Of a DNA stretch of 22,706 nucleotides, positions 1 through 6,663 are shown piece after piece. The notes beneath the pieces were generated by a model, which made no database searches, had not been told where the DNA came from, and saw only the letters and a program-made list of their open reading frames with translations. A program made the translations under genes and the position numbers. Positions within the stretch are counted from its first letter, which is position 1. Every line of letters begins with the position of its first letter. This DNA comes from ZC4RG42 sp036676355. GTDB lineage: Bacteria; Pseudomonadota; Gammaproteobacteria; Burkholderiales; SG8-39. Where the stretch lies: assembly GCA_036676355.1 (NCBI GenBank), contig JAKFDA010000077.1, positions 1 to 22,706 of the forward strand, given 5' to 3'.

Positions 1-494
1 ATGGCCGCGCCGGCCAGTACATCGCTCGGATAATGCAGCCCCAGAACCACGCGCGACATCGCAATCAACAAGGCGAATGGCACCAGCACCGAACCGAGTA
101 GCGGGAAGTGTGTGACGGCGATCAGCGTGAACGACACTGCGTGCAGCGTGTGACCGGAAGGAAAGCTGAATTGATCGAGCGGCGCCGCGCCGAGGCGGAT
201 GCGGTTCTGGACCTGGTAGGGGCGTGGCCGCGAAGTCGCGGTCTTGAGTATCTTGTAAGTCGCCAGCCCCAAAATGCCTGCGATCAGCATGTCGCCGACC
301 ACCGCGTATGCGCCGCGTCCCTCGGCGGCCAGCAGTAAACCCATCAGCGCATACCAGAACCAGCCGTCGCCAAGACGGCTTACGAGCCGGAACAGCGCGC
401 GGATCCACGGTATGGCGGACGCGCCGTTCAGACGTATGCACCAGCTCTCGTCACGCGACAGGACCCATTTCAGTCCGGCATCAAAGTGGCGCAT
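1..494 (-). CDS. PAP2-family membrane phosphatase (3' end outside window)
   Basis: The minus strand from the ATG at 494-492 stays open to base 1, giving about 164 residues with the C-terminus missing. The three phosphatase motifs of the PAP2 superfamily are readable in order: a K..(6)..RP motif (KILKTATSRPRP), PSGH (SFPSGHTLH), and SR..(5)..H..(3)..D (SRVVLGLHYPSD). Hydrophobic stretches around and between them fit an integral membrane enzyme with a periplasm-facing active site. Family members dephosphorylate lipid phosphates such as phosphatidate, phosphatidylglycerol phosphate or undecaprenyl pyrophosphate. The substrate here cannot be read from sequence. The start overlaps the end of the glycosyltransferase gene by 14 bases, so the two are probably translationally coupled and share the PhoB-type promoter near 1712-1768. 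That context favours a lipid-remodelling role, for example making diacylglycerol (inference). Confidence 0.88.
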   Translation of the reverse strand, partial: MRHFDAGLKWVLSRDESWCIRLNGASAIPWIRALFRLVSRLGDGWFWYALMGLLLAAEGRGAYAVVGDMLIAGILGLATYKILKTATSRPRPYQVQNRIRLGAAPLDQFSFPSGHTLHAVSFTLIAVTHFPLLGSVLVPFALLIAMSRVVLGLHYPSDVLAGAA

Positions 495-1692
495 GATCGC
501 TCCGTGTTTCGACAATGGCGGTGTGGCGAGTCGGGCGTGTCGCGGCTTGCGCGATGGTCTGGCGAAAGATCGCTTCCAGATCATCCATGACATGCGCCCA
601 GGTGAGGGTGTGCACGGCATGCGGCGCAGCGGCGCGCATGCGTTCGCGCAGCACCGTATCGGCCGCGAGATCCTGCGTCAGTTCGACGAACGCGTTGGCC
701 CGGCCGAAGGGTGCAAGCAGACCGTTGCGCCGGTGCGCAATGTATTGCCGCGCGGCGGCATAGTCGAAGGCCACCACGGCGAGACCGCTCGCCAGCGCTT
801 CGGTCGTCACGTTGCCGAAGGTTTCCGTCAGGCTGGGAAAAATCATCGCGTCGGCTGAAGCGTAGTGGCGGGCGAGATCCTCGCCGCCGCGTCGCCCTGC
901 GTACAGAAATGTCGGCTCGCCGGCACGCAGTGCGGCCAGTTCGGGACCGTCGCCCACGACGACCACGCGTAGCTGCGCCGTGACCGATCGCATGGCATGC
1001 GCTGCTTCGACAAACAGGCGCAAATTTTTTTCCGCCGCAATTCGCCCGACATAGAGTGCGACCAGATCGTCGTCGGATGCCCCCCAGCTTTGTCGCAGCG
1101 CAGCGCAGCGGTGTGACGGGCCGAAGCATGATGTGTCGATGCCGCGACCGACCACCTGCAGATGCTGATAACCCGCGGCTGCGAGTTGGTCTTTCATCTG
1201 CGTAGTCGAGACGAGCGTGCGATCGGCGCGGCTGTGCAGGCGGCGCAGATGCGCGGCAACCAGGCGCGAAAGCAGGCCTAGGCCGTAGTGTTCGCTGTAG
1301 CTATGAAAATTGGTGTGGAACTCGGAGACGACCGGAATGCCGAGTTGCCTTGCCGCGTTGACGGCCGATTGTCCGAGCGGCCCTTCGGTGACCACCTGAA
1401 CGATGTCGGGCCGGCGCGCCGTCCATGCGCGCAACAGCGTGCGCCTGGCGGGTAGGCCGATGCGTAATTCGCCATAGCGCGGCAGCGCGATACCGGGCAC
1501 CAGCACGGTATTGATGCCGGCATCGGCATCGCCGTGATCGCCGGCATGCTGACGCGGACGAATGAGTTGTATCGAGTGAGTGCGGCGGTGAAGCTCCCGC
1601 ACCATCGTGCCGATGGTGCGCGCCACGCCATTGACTTCGGGCGGGTAAGTTTCGCTGACGACGGCGATGCGCAGCGGATGAGGGACATTCAT
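481..1692 (-). CDS. GT4-family glycosyltransferase, candidate glycolipid synthase
   Basis: This 403-residue protein has the GT-B fold signature of family GT4. An N-terminal Rossmann start carries a glycine loop (ETYPPEVNG, residues 14-22). An acceptor-side motif FHTNFHSYSEHYG lies near 125-137. YVGRIAAEKNL (214-224) and VVGDGPEL (about 245-252) open the donor-binding half. The EX7E motif is E290-TFGNVTT-E298. The N-terminus is not a signal peptide, so the enzyme is cytosolic or peripheral. Proteins of this look include diacylglycerol glycosyltransferases (SqdX/Agt-like) and mannosyltransferases. Coupling to a PAP2 phosphatase and a PhoB-box promoter (1712-1768) makes a phosphate-starvation glycolipid synthase my preferred reading, but donor and acceptor are not proven. 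The ATG at 1692 is chosen because the Rossmann strand starts directly after it. No Shine-Dalgarno sequence is evident. Confidence 0.88.
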   Translation of the reverse strand: MNVPHPLRIAVVSETYPPEVNGVARTIGTMVRELHRRTHSIQLIRPRQHAGDHGDADAGINTVLVPGIALPRYGELRIGLPARRTLLRAWTARRPDIVQVVTEGPLGQSAVNAARQLGIPVVSEFHTNFHSYSEHYGLGLLSRLVAAHLRRLHSRADRTLVSTTQMKDQLAAAGYQHLQVVGRGIDTSCFGPSHRCAALRQSWGASDDDLVALYVGRIAAEKNLRLFVEAAHAMRSVTAQLRVVVVGDGPELAALRAGEPTFLYAGRRGGEDLARHYASADAMIFPSLTETFGNVTTEALASGLAVVAFDYAAARQYIAHRRNGLLAPFGRANAFVELTQDLAADTVLRERMRAAAPHAVHTLTWAHVMDDLEAIFRQTIAQAATRPTRHTAIVETRSDHAPL

Positions 1693-1711
1693 GCCACGCC
1701 ATGGTGCCGAG

Positions 1712-1768
1712 CGTATATGAAGGATCGATGAAAAGGCGGTGAAGCTTTGATGAAATCGCCGATGAAGC
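1712..1768 (-). promoter_or_regulatory. Candidate PhoB-dependent promoter of the glycosyltransferase-PAP2 operon
   Basis: Read on the minus strand, five related 7-mers follow one another: GCTTCAT (1768-1762), ATTTCAT (1756-1750), GCTTCAC (1745-1739), TTTTCAT (1734-1728) and CCTTCAT (1723-1717). The steps are 12, 11, 11 and 11 bp. The shared TTCAT/C core matches the 3' half of the Pho-box unit CTGTCAT/C. Ten bases after the TTTTCAT unit comes TATACG (1717-1712), a plausible -10. Transcription would start near 1705, about 13 bases before the start codon. Individual units match the consensus only 4-5 of 7, so the periodicity is the main evidence. Confidence 0.6.
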
Positions 1769-1951
1769 GTTGATCAGGATTGTTCGATTAATGCAATCGC
1801 CGGTTTCATTCGTACGAGGCGTTGATTACCTTGGCCTCGCCCGTACAGCCATGTGCCGGCGCGCGGAAGCAGGGGCCCCTCAGGGGATGCGAGCGCAAAG
1901 GTACATGAAGGAACGCGAACGAATCGGCCCATCATAGCCGGCTGCGGGGTC

Positions 1952-1978
1952 GCATCCATCGGTGAAACCGATGGATGC
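1952..1978. repeat. Perfect 12-bp inverted repeat with a 3-base loop
   Basis: GCATCCATCGGT (1952-1963), loop GAA, then its exact reverse complement ACCGATGGATGC (1967-1978). It lies 63 bases beyond the dgkA stop codon on the minus strand. No T-tract follows on either strand, so it is not a standard intrinsic terminator. It could be an RNA-stabilising or Rho-associated hairpin, a protein-binding palindrome, or one copy of a dispersed palindromic repeat. Confidence 0.75.
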
Positions 1979-2040
1979 TGCTCCGCCCTTCGCGGTCCCG
2001 CACGCGCGACCATCCTCGGTGCTCGAGGCGAGGCGCGTGC

Positions 2041-2442
2041 TTATCGCTCAACGCTGATAAACGCGTCCCATAGAATGATGCCCCATATCAGCGCGACATT
2101 GATCAGACTTAAAAAAACCGCGGCGCTGCCGATGTCCTTGGCGCGTTTCGCCAGTTGATGCCGGTCCAGCGAAATGCGATCGACCGCCGCTTCGATGGCT
2201 GAGTTGAGCAGTTCGACAATCAGTACGAGCAAGACACTGGCGACCATGATCGCTTTTGCCGTAGCGCTGATATCGAGAAACAGCGCGATAGGCGCCATCA
2301 CCACGGCGAGTATCGCTTCCTGGCGGAAAGCCTCTTCGTGACGGAACGCGGAGCCGAATCCGTGCAGCGAATAGCCGAAGGCCCGGGCGACTCGCGAGAA
2401 TCCGGTCTTGCCCTTGAACGGACTTTCTTCCATTTCAGACAT
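2041..2442 (-). CDS. dgkA: Diacylglycerol kinase
   Basis: DgkA is a small inner-membrane kinase that phosphorylates diacylglycerol to phosphatidate with ATP, returning diacylglycerol to phospholipid synthesis. The 133-residue product is slightly longer than the E. coli enzyme (about 122). Family motifs are clear: EEAFRQE early in the chain, ELLNSAIEAAVDRI in the catalytic region, and KRAKDIGSAAV near the end. Three hydrophobic segments are visible (about 43-58, 65-77 and 108-127). The frame is open upstream to a GTG at 2469, but that codon lies just beyond a likely extended -10 element, so I use the ATG at 2442; an ATG at 2433 is also possible. Standing between a glycosyltransferase and an OlsB-like gene, it fits a lipid-turnover neighbourhood. 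Confidence 0.93.
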   Translation of the reverse strand: MSEMEESPFKGKTGFSRVARAFGYSLHGFGSAFRHEEAFRQEAILAVVMAPIALFLDISATAKAIMVASVLLVLIVELLNSAIEAAVDRISLDRHQLAKRAKDIGSAAVFLSLINVALIWGIILWDAFISVER

Positions 2443-2467
2443 GGTGGGGGATTGCCGAAACCCGCGC

Positions 2468-2476
2468 ACTTTAGCA
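2468..2476 (-). promoter_or_regulatory. Possible extended -10 element of dgkA
   Basis: On the minus strand TGCTAAAGT reads as TGn plus a -10-like hexamer, 26 bases ahead of the dgkA ATG at 2442. No good -35 is seen at the usual distance. It is weak evidence, used mainly to decide against the upstream GTG start. Confidence 0.3.
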
Positions 2477-2498
2477 TGCGCTCGAATCGGTTCGTCCC

Positions 2499-2554
2499 CT
2501 GTAACGCCTTGTTCACGAATTCTTCATGTTGGTGACACGTGCGTTTTTAAGAAT
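2499..2554 (+). promoter_or_regulatory. Candidate PhoB-dependent promoter of the OlsB-like gene
   Basis: Four 7-mer units occur at exact 11-bp steps: CTGTAAC (2499-2505), TGTTCAC (2510-2516), TCTTCAT (2521-2527) and GTGACAC (2532-2538). The first matches the Pho-box unit CTGTCAC at 6 of 7 positions, the others at 4-5. Ten bases after the last unit comes AAGAAT (2549-2554; TAAGAA one base earlier), a usable -10. This predicts a leader of roughly 64 bases before the start codon at 2625. Confidence 0.6.
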
Positions 2555-2624
2555 AGGTCGAGCTTGGTCAGGGGTGGGGACCCTTGGCCGAGATTTCAAA
2601 GGCGTGTCATTCAGGGGAGTTCGG

Positions 2625-3392
2625 ATGCTGCAATTACAGACGGTCGCAAAAGCGACTTCCAATAAAAGATTGGCGGTTGCGCTTGCTTCGAGCGATAGCG
2701 AAATGATCGAAGCGCAGCGCCTGCGTTATCAAGTGTTCGCGGAGGAGCAGGGCGCGCGCCTTCAGAGCGGTCGCGCCGGCATCGACGAAGATCGCTTCGA
2801 CGCCTATTGCGACCACTTGATCGTGCGTGATCTGACCACCGATGAAGTCGTCGGCACCTATCGCGTGTTATCGCCGCGGGCTGCGCTGGCGATCGGCGGC
2901 TATTACTCCGAGCAGGAATTCGATCTGTCGCGCCTGGCGCCGCTGCGCGCCGGGTTGGTGGAGGTGGGGCGTTCGTGTATCCACGCGAATTATCGAACCG
3001 GGGCGGCGATCGGTTTGTTGTGGTCCGGGCTCGCGCGTTACATGCGGGACGGCGGTTATACCCATGTGGTCGGCTGCGCGAGCATCAGCATGGCCGACGG
3101 CGGATATGCCGCCGCGAATCTGTACCGTCGTCTGGGCGCGGCGCATTTGTCTCCGCGCGAATATCACGTGTTTCCGCGCTGCGGTTTGCCGTTAGGCGCA
3201 CTGGTAGACCACGGCGAGTGCTATGTGCCGCCGTTGATCAAAGGCTACTTGCGTCTCGGCGCCTATATCTGCGGCGAACCGGCGTGGGATCCGGACTTCA
3301 ATACCGCCGATCTGCTGATGTTGCTGCCGATGGCGCGTATGGACTCGCGTTACGGACGACATTATCTCAAGGGGGATGTCCGCGCGGCGTAA
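2625..3392 (+). CDS. OlsB-like GNAT N-acyltransferase (ornithine-lipid type)
   Basis: The 255-residue protein resembles the COG3176/OlsB group of GNAT-fold acyltransferases, which transfer a 3-hydroxyacyl chain from acyl carrier protein to the alpha-amino group of ornithine or a related amine, making lyso-ornithine lipid. Visible hallmarks are AQRLRYQVFAEEQG (30-43), DHLIVRD and VVGTYRVLSP (63-84), GGYYSEQEFDLS (91-102), EVGRSCIHANYR (113-124) and a conserved PPLIKGYLRLGAYICG stretch. The ATG at 2625 has a good ribosome-binding site (AGGGGAG, 2613-2619, 5-base gap). An in-frame ATG at 2526 lies inside the repeat array and is rejected. No OlsA-type O-acyltransferase lies beside it, so the pathway must be completed elsewhere or the product differs. 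The gene converges on ppk with a 23-base gap. The exact substrate is an inference from family and promoter context. Confidence 0.82.
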   Translation: MLQLQTVAKATSNKRLAVALASSDSEMIEAQRLRYQVFAEEQGARLQSGRAGIDEDRFDAYCDHLIVRDLTTDEVVGTYRVLSPRAALAIGGYYSEQEFDLSRLAPLRAGLVEVGRSCIHANYRTGAAIGLLWSGLARYMRDGGYTHVVGCASISMADGGYAAANLYRRLGAAHLSPREYHVFPRCGLPLGALVDHGECYVPPLIKGYLRLGAYICGEPAWDPDFNTADLLMLLPMARMDSRYGRHYLKGDVRAA

Positions 3393-3415
3393 GCGGGCCG
3401 GGCTTTAAACCGCTT

Positions 3416-5521
3416 CTAAGGATTCTTTTCCGTGGCGTGATCGTCGGCCAGGCTGCGCAGCAACTCCTCCTGCACGTTGCGCGGCCGGTCGTCGGGCAGG
3501 TTGCGCACGTAACTGCCGTCGGACTGCATCGCCCATGACTGGGTATTGTCCGCCAGCGCGCACTTGAGACCTTCCTGAATGACGCGCGCCTTGAGGTCCG
3601 GTTCGAGTACGGGAAAACAAAGTTCGATGCGGCGGAAGAAATTCCGATCCATCCAGTCCGCGCTGGACAGATAGACATCGTCCCGCCCGTCGTTGCGGAA
3701 ATAAAAAATGCGGTGGTGTTCGAGAAAGCGCCCGACGATCGAACGCACCTGGATGTTCTCCGACAGCCCCGCGATACCCGGGCGCAAGGCGCACACGCCG
3801 CGCACAATGAGCTCGATTTTTACGCCTGCCTGGGAGGCGGCGTACAACGCTTCGATGGTGTCGGGCTCCAGCAAGGCGTTCATTTTGGCGATGAGGTGCG
3901 CGGGGCGTCCCTCATTGGCGATGCGCGCTTCATTGCGAATTGCCGCAACGACGTTGGCGTGCAGCGTAAAGGGCGATTGCCATAGGTGATGCAATTCGTG
4001 CGCGCGACCGAGACTGGTCAACTGCGTGAACACTTCGTTGACATCTGCGCACACCTGTTCGTTACAGGTAAGCAGGCCGAAGTCGGTGTAGGCGCGCGCG
4101 GTGCGCGGGTGATAGTTGCCGGTGCCCAGGTGCACATAGCGGCGCAATGCACCTTCTTCGCGCCGCACCACCATTGCCATTTTGGCGTGCGTTTTGTGGC
4201 CGACCACGCCGTACACCACATGCGCGCCGACCTGTTCCAGTTGCGACGCCCAACTGATGTTCGCCTCCTCGTCGAAGCGCGCCTTCAGTTCGACGACCGC
4301 AGTGACTTCCTTGCCGTTACGCGCCGCCGCGATCAGCGCCTCCATCAACGCTGAATCCTTGCCGGTGCGATAGACCGTCTGCTTGATCGCCACGACATTC
4401 GGGTCGGTGGATGCCTGTGCGATGAAGGCGACCACCGGTGCGAATGACTGATAAGGATGATGCAGCAGCACGTCCCCGGCGCGAACCACCTCGAACATAT
4501 CCTCGTTCGCGCGCAACACCGCTGGAAGGCCCGGGAAGAACGCGGGATAGAGCAGATCGGGGCGCTCGATCTTGTCCGGCACGTTCATGAGACGCACCAG
4601 ATTGACCGGGCCGCGCACCTGATAGAGATCCTCCTTGCCGAGGCCGAAGTGCTGCAACAGGTAGTCGATCACGACAGGCGGGCAATCGTCCGCTACTTCG
4701 AGTCGCACAGCGTCGCCGAAATGACGTTGCGGCAATTCACCCTGCAGGGCGAGGCGCAAATCCTTGATGTCTTCTTCCTCGACGAACAGGTCGCTGTTGC
4801 GCGTGACGCGGAACTGGTAGCAGCCGCGCACATGCATGCCGGCATACAGCTCTTCCACATGCTCATGCAGGATGGAAGTGAGAAATACGAACGACGTGCC
4901 GGGGCGGGCGGCGATCTCGTCCGGCAGTTTGATCACCCGCGGCAGGATGCGCGGTGCCTGCACGATGGCGGCGCGCGAATCGCGTCCGAAGGCGTCACGC
5001 CCCTCGAGCTCGACCGCGAAGTTGAGGCTCTTGTTGTAGACGCGCGGGAAGGGATGCGCGGGATCCAGTCCGATGGGTGTGAGCACAGGCAACATTTCGC
5101 GGAAGAAATAGTCGCGTACCCACTTGCGTTGCGCTTCGCTGTATTCGGACCGGCGCAGGAAGCGGATGTCCTGTCGCGCCAGTTCGGGCAGGATGGTTTC
5201 GTTCAACAGGCGGTATTGCTGTGCAACGAGTTCGTGTGCGGCGATGCTGACGAGACGAAATACTTCCAGCGGCGCCTTGCCGTCCGGGCCGGCAGTCGGG
5301 AGGCCGAGCTTGATCTGCTCCTTGATGCCCGCGACGCGTATCTCGAAGAATTCGTCGAGATTGGACGAGACGATGCACAGAAAGCGCAATCGTTCGAGCA
5401 GGGGCACGCTCGAATCCGCCACTTGCGCAAGCACCCGACGGTTGAATTCCAGCGCGCCCAGTTCCCGATTGAGAAAAAGGGCTTCGGGGTGCTGCGTCGT
5501 CGGCGTGGGATTCGCGGCCAT
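3416..5521 (-). CDS. ppk: Polyphosphate kinase 1
   Basis: PPK1 reversibly transfers the gamma-phosphate of ATP to polyphosphate, building the cell's phosphate store. From the ATG at 5521 the product is 701 residues (E. coli about 688). Landmarks run in family order: LFLNRELGALEFNRRVL at the N-terminus, the SNLDEFFEIRVAG segment, DPAHPFPRVYNKS, IKQTVYRTGKDSALMEAL, the first phospholipase-D-like region with the phosphorylated histidine (YVHLGTGNYHPRTAR), and the second conserved histidine region (GRFLEHHRIFYF). The frame continues upstream to a TTG at 5557, but that codon lies inside the PhoB-box array, so ATG 5521 is preferred. The predicted transcription start leaves almost no leader. Divergent from phoU, with ppx downstream of phoU, this is a polyphosphate metabolism cluster. 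Confidence 0.97.
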   Translation of the reverse strand: MAANPTPTTQHPEALFLNRELGALEFNRRVLAQVADSSVPLLERLRFLCIVSSNLDEFFEIRVAGIKEQIKLGLPTAGPDGKAPLEVFRLVSIAAHELVAQQYRLLNETILPELARQDIRFLRRSEYSEAQRKWVRDYFFREMLPVLTPIGLDPAHPFPRVYNKSLNFAVELEGRDAFGRDSRAAIVQAPRILPRVIKLPDEIAARPGTSFVFLTSILHEHVEELYAGMHVRGCYQFRVTRNSDLFVEEEDIKDLRLALQGELPQRHFGDAVRLEVADDCPPVVIDYLLQHFGLGKEDLYQVRGPVNLVRLMNVPDKIERPDLLYPAFFPGLPAVLRANEDMFEVVRAGDVLLHHPYQSFAPVVAFIAQASTDPNVVAIKQTVYRTGKDSALMEALIAAARNGKEVTAVVELKARFDEEANISWASQLEQVGAHVVYGVVGHKTHAKMAMVVRREEGALRRYVHLGTGNYHPRTARAYTDFGLLTCNEQVCADVNEVFTQLTSLGRAHELHHLWQSPFTLHANVVAAIRNEARIANEGRPAHLIAKMNALLEPDTIEALYAASQAGVKIELIVRGVCALRPGIAGLSENIQVRSIVGRFLEHHRIFYFRNDGRDDVYLSSADWMDRNFFRRIELCFPVLEPDLKARVIQEGLKCALADNTQSWAMQSDGSYVRNLPDDRPRNVQEELLRSLADDHATEKNP

Positions 5522-5531
5522 GGTGGCTGGG

Positions 5532-5576
5532 AGCGTAAGGGTCTTTTGTGACGGCAATGTTACAAATCGATGACGA
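5532..5576 (-). promoter_or_regulatory. Candidate PhoB-dependent promoter of ppk
   Basis: On the minus strand three units lie at exact 11-bp steps: TCGTCAT (5576-5570), TTGTAAC (5565-5559) and CCGTCAC (5554-5548), matching CTGTCAT/C at 5, 5 and 6 of 7 positions. Ten bases after the last unit comes TACGCT (5537-5532), a -10 in the same place as TACACT at pstS and TACAGT at phoU. Confidence 0.75.
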
Positions 5577-5618
5577 AGGCAAAAAGCATCCCGCGTCGGA
5601 CGCGGATCTAGCGGTCTC

Positions 5619-5652
5619 CTGCAACAGCCTTGTCACATTCCATCGCTACAGT
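5619..5652 (+). promoter_or_regulatory. Candidate PhoB-dependent promoter of phoU
   Basis: CTGCAAC (5619-5625) and TTGTCAC (5630-5636) lie 11 bp apart and match CTGTCAC at 5 and 6 of 7 positions. Ten bases later TACAGT (5647-5652) makes a -10. The predicted start near 5659 leaves about 23 bases to the phoU ATG. Only 42 bases separate this array from the oppositely oriented one of ppk. Confidence 0.7.
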
Positions 5653-5681
5653 CGTTCGCTTTGCGGAACGCGAGCGTTCTC

Positions 5682-6386
5682 ATGCAGACCACGTCGCATA
5701 CGTCCAAATATTTCGATGCGGAACTCGAGCACCTGCGAACGCGCGTACTGGCCATGGGCGGGCTGGTCGAGCAGCAGATCCGCTACGCGGTCGAGGCTCT
5801 GCGCACCGGCGACGCGGCCCTGATCGAACGCATTGTGTCCGAAGAGCAACGCGTCAACCAGTTCGAGCGCGAGATCGACGAGGAATGCGCCAACATCATT
5901 GTACGGCGCGCACCTGCGGCGCTCGATCTTCGCTTTGTGTTGATGGTATACAAGACCATTACCGATCTGGAGCGAGTCGGCGACGAAGCGAAAAAAATCG
6001 CATTCGTTGCGCGCCAGTTACGGCTGAGCGACCACCGTAGCCCGGGCTTTCCGGAAATCCGGCTGATCGCCGATGTCGTGGTCGACATGCTGCGTCGTTC
6101 GCTCGATGCGCTGGCGCGCTCCGAGATTCGCGAGGTGGCGGACGTCGTGCGTCAGGATCGCGAGGTGAATGAACGCTTCCGCGCCATTCTGCGTGCCTTG
6201 CTGACTTACATGATCGAAGACCCGCGCACCATCTCCGCATCCATCGACACGTTATGGGTGGCCAAGGCGCTCGAACGCATCGGCGACCATGCAACGAACA
6301 TCTCCGAATATTCGATTTATATGATGAAAGGGCAGGATGTGCGCCACGGATCGCTCGAAGACCTCGAGCGTGCGGTGCGCTCCTAG
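5682..6386 (+). CDS. phoU: PhoU phosphate-signalling protein
   Basis: PhoU is a cytosolic all-helical protein that links the PstSCAB transporter to the sensor kinase PhoR and represses the Pho response when phosphate is plentiful. The 234-residue product (E. coli about 241) starts with the typical HTSKYFDAELEHLRTRVL and MGGLVEQQIRYAVEAL. It carries two PhoU helical-bundle repeats, each with acidic metal-binding segments (ERIVSEEQRVNQFEREIDEEC; VVRQDREVNERFRAIL) and the ALERIGDHATNISEY motif near the end. The ATG at 5682 fits the family N-terminus; an in-frame TTG at 5661 lies next to the predicted transcription start. The gene stands with ppk and ppx rather than directly beside the visible pstS. 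Confidence 0.95.
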   Translation: MQTTSHTSKYFDAELEHLRTRVLAMGGLVEQQIRYAVEALRTGDAALIERIVSEEQRVNQFEREIDEECANIIVRRAPAALDLRFVLMVYKTITDLERVGDEAKKIAFVARQLRLSDHRSPGFPEIRLIADVVVDMLRRSLDALARSEIREVADVVRQDREVNERFRAILRALLTYMIEDPRTISASIDTLWVAKALERIGDHATNISEYSIYMMKGQDVRHGSLEDLERAVRS

Positions 6387-6663
6387 ACGCCGCGAGCTTC
6401 CGGTTCCGACCGTGCGCGCCGGTGCCAAATGCCGGCATTGCCGTTGCTTGACGCCGAAGCATCGAACCGCACTTCCTTCTCAGGGAATGCCTGATTAAGT
6501 GCCGAGGATGGTCGCGAGTGCGCGAAGCTGTACGAGCGAGGACAAAGCAATCAATCGCTTATGCGAAACGAACTGGTGATTGCCTTGATCAAATAACCTT
6601 ACTCGGAGCTTCCTTATCACTTGCCGCCTCCCGCGTCCGGGGATATACAAGGGGGCATCGGCC

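Larger units (their letters stand above)
1693..2040. other. 348-bp intergenic region between dgkA and the glycosyltransferase
   Basis: No convincing gene is present. The GT-proximal end carries the 11-bp-step repeat promoter (1712-1768) and the centre a perfect 12-bp hairpin (1952-1978). The open frames that cross it have no ribosome-binding site and no recognisable domain. Otherwise I see nothing here. Confidence 0.6.

Noticed and set aside
1774..2013. Small open frame on the minus strand in the dgkA-glycosyltransferase gap
   Set aside because: No ribosome-binding site, no family resemblance, and it contains the 12-bp hairpin.
2526..2624. N-terminal extension of the OlsB-like protein from the ATG at 2526
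   Set aside because: It overlaps the repeat array and predicted -10, has no ribosome-binding site, and the ATG at 2625 has a good one.
4457..5551. Open frame antisense to ppk (364 codons)
   Set aside because: A shadow of ppk; composition only mirrors the coding strand and no start signal is seen.
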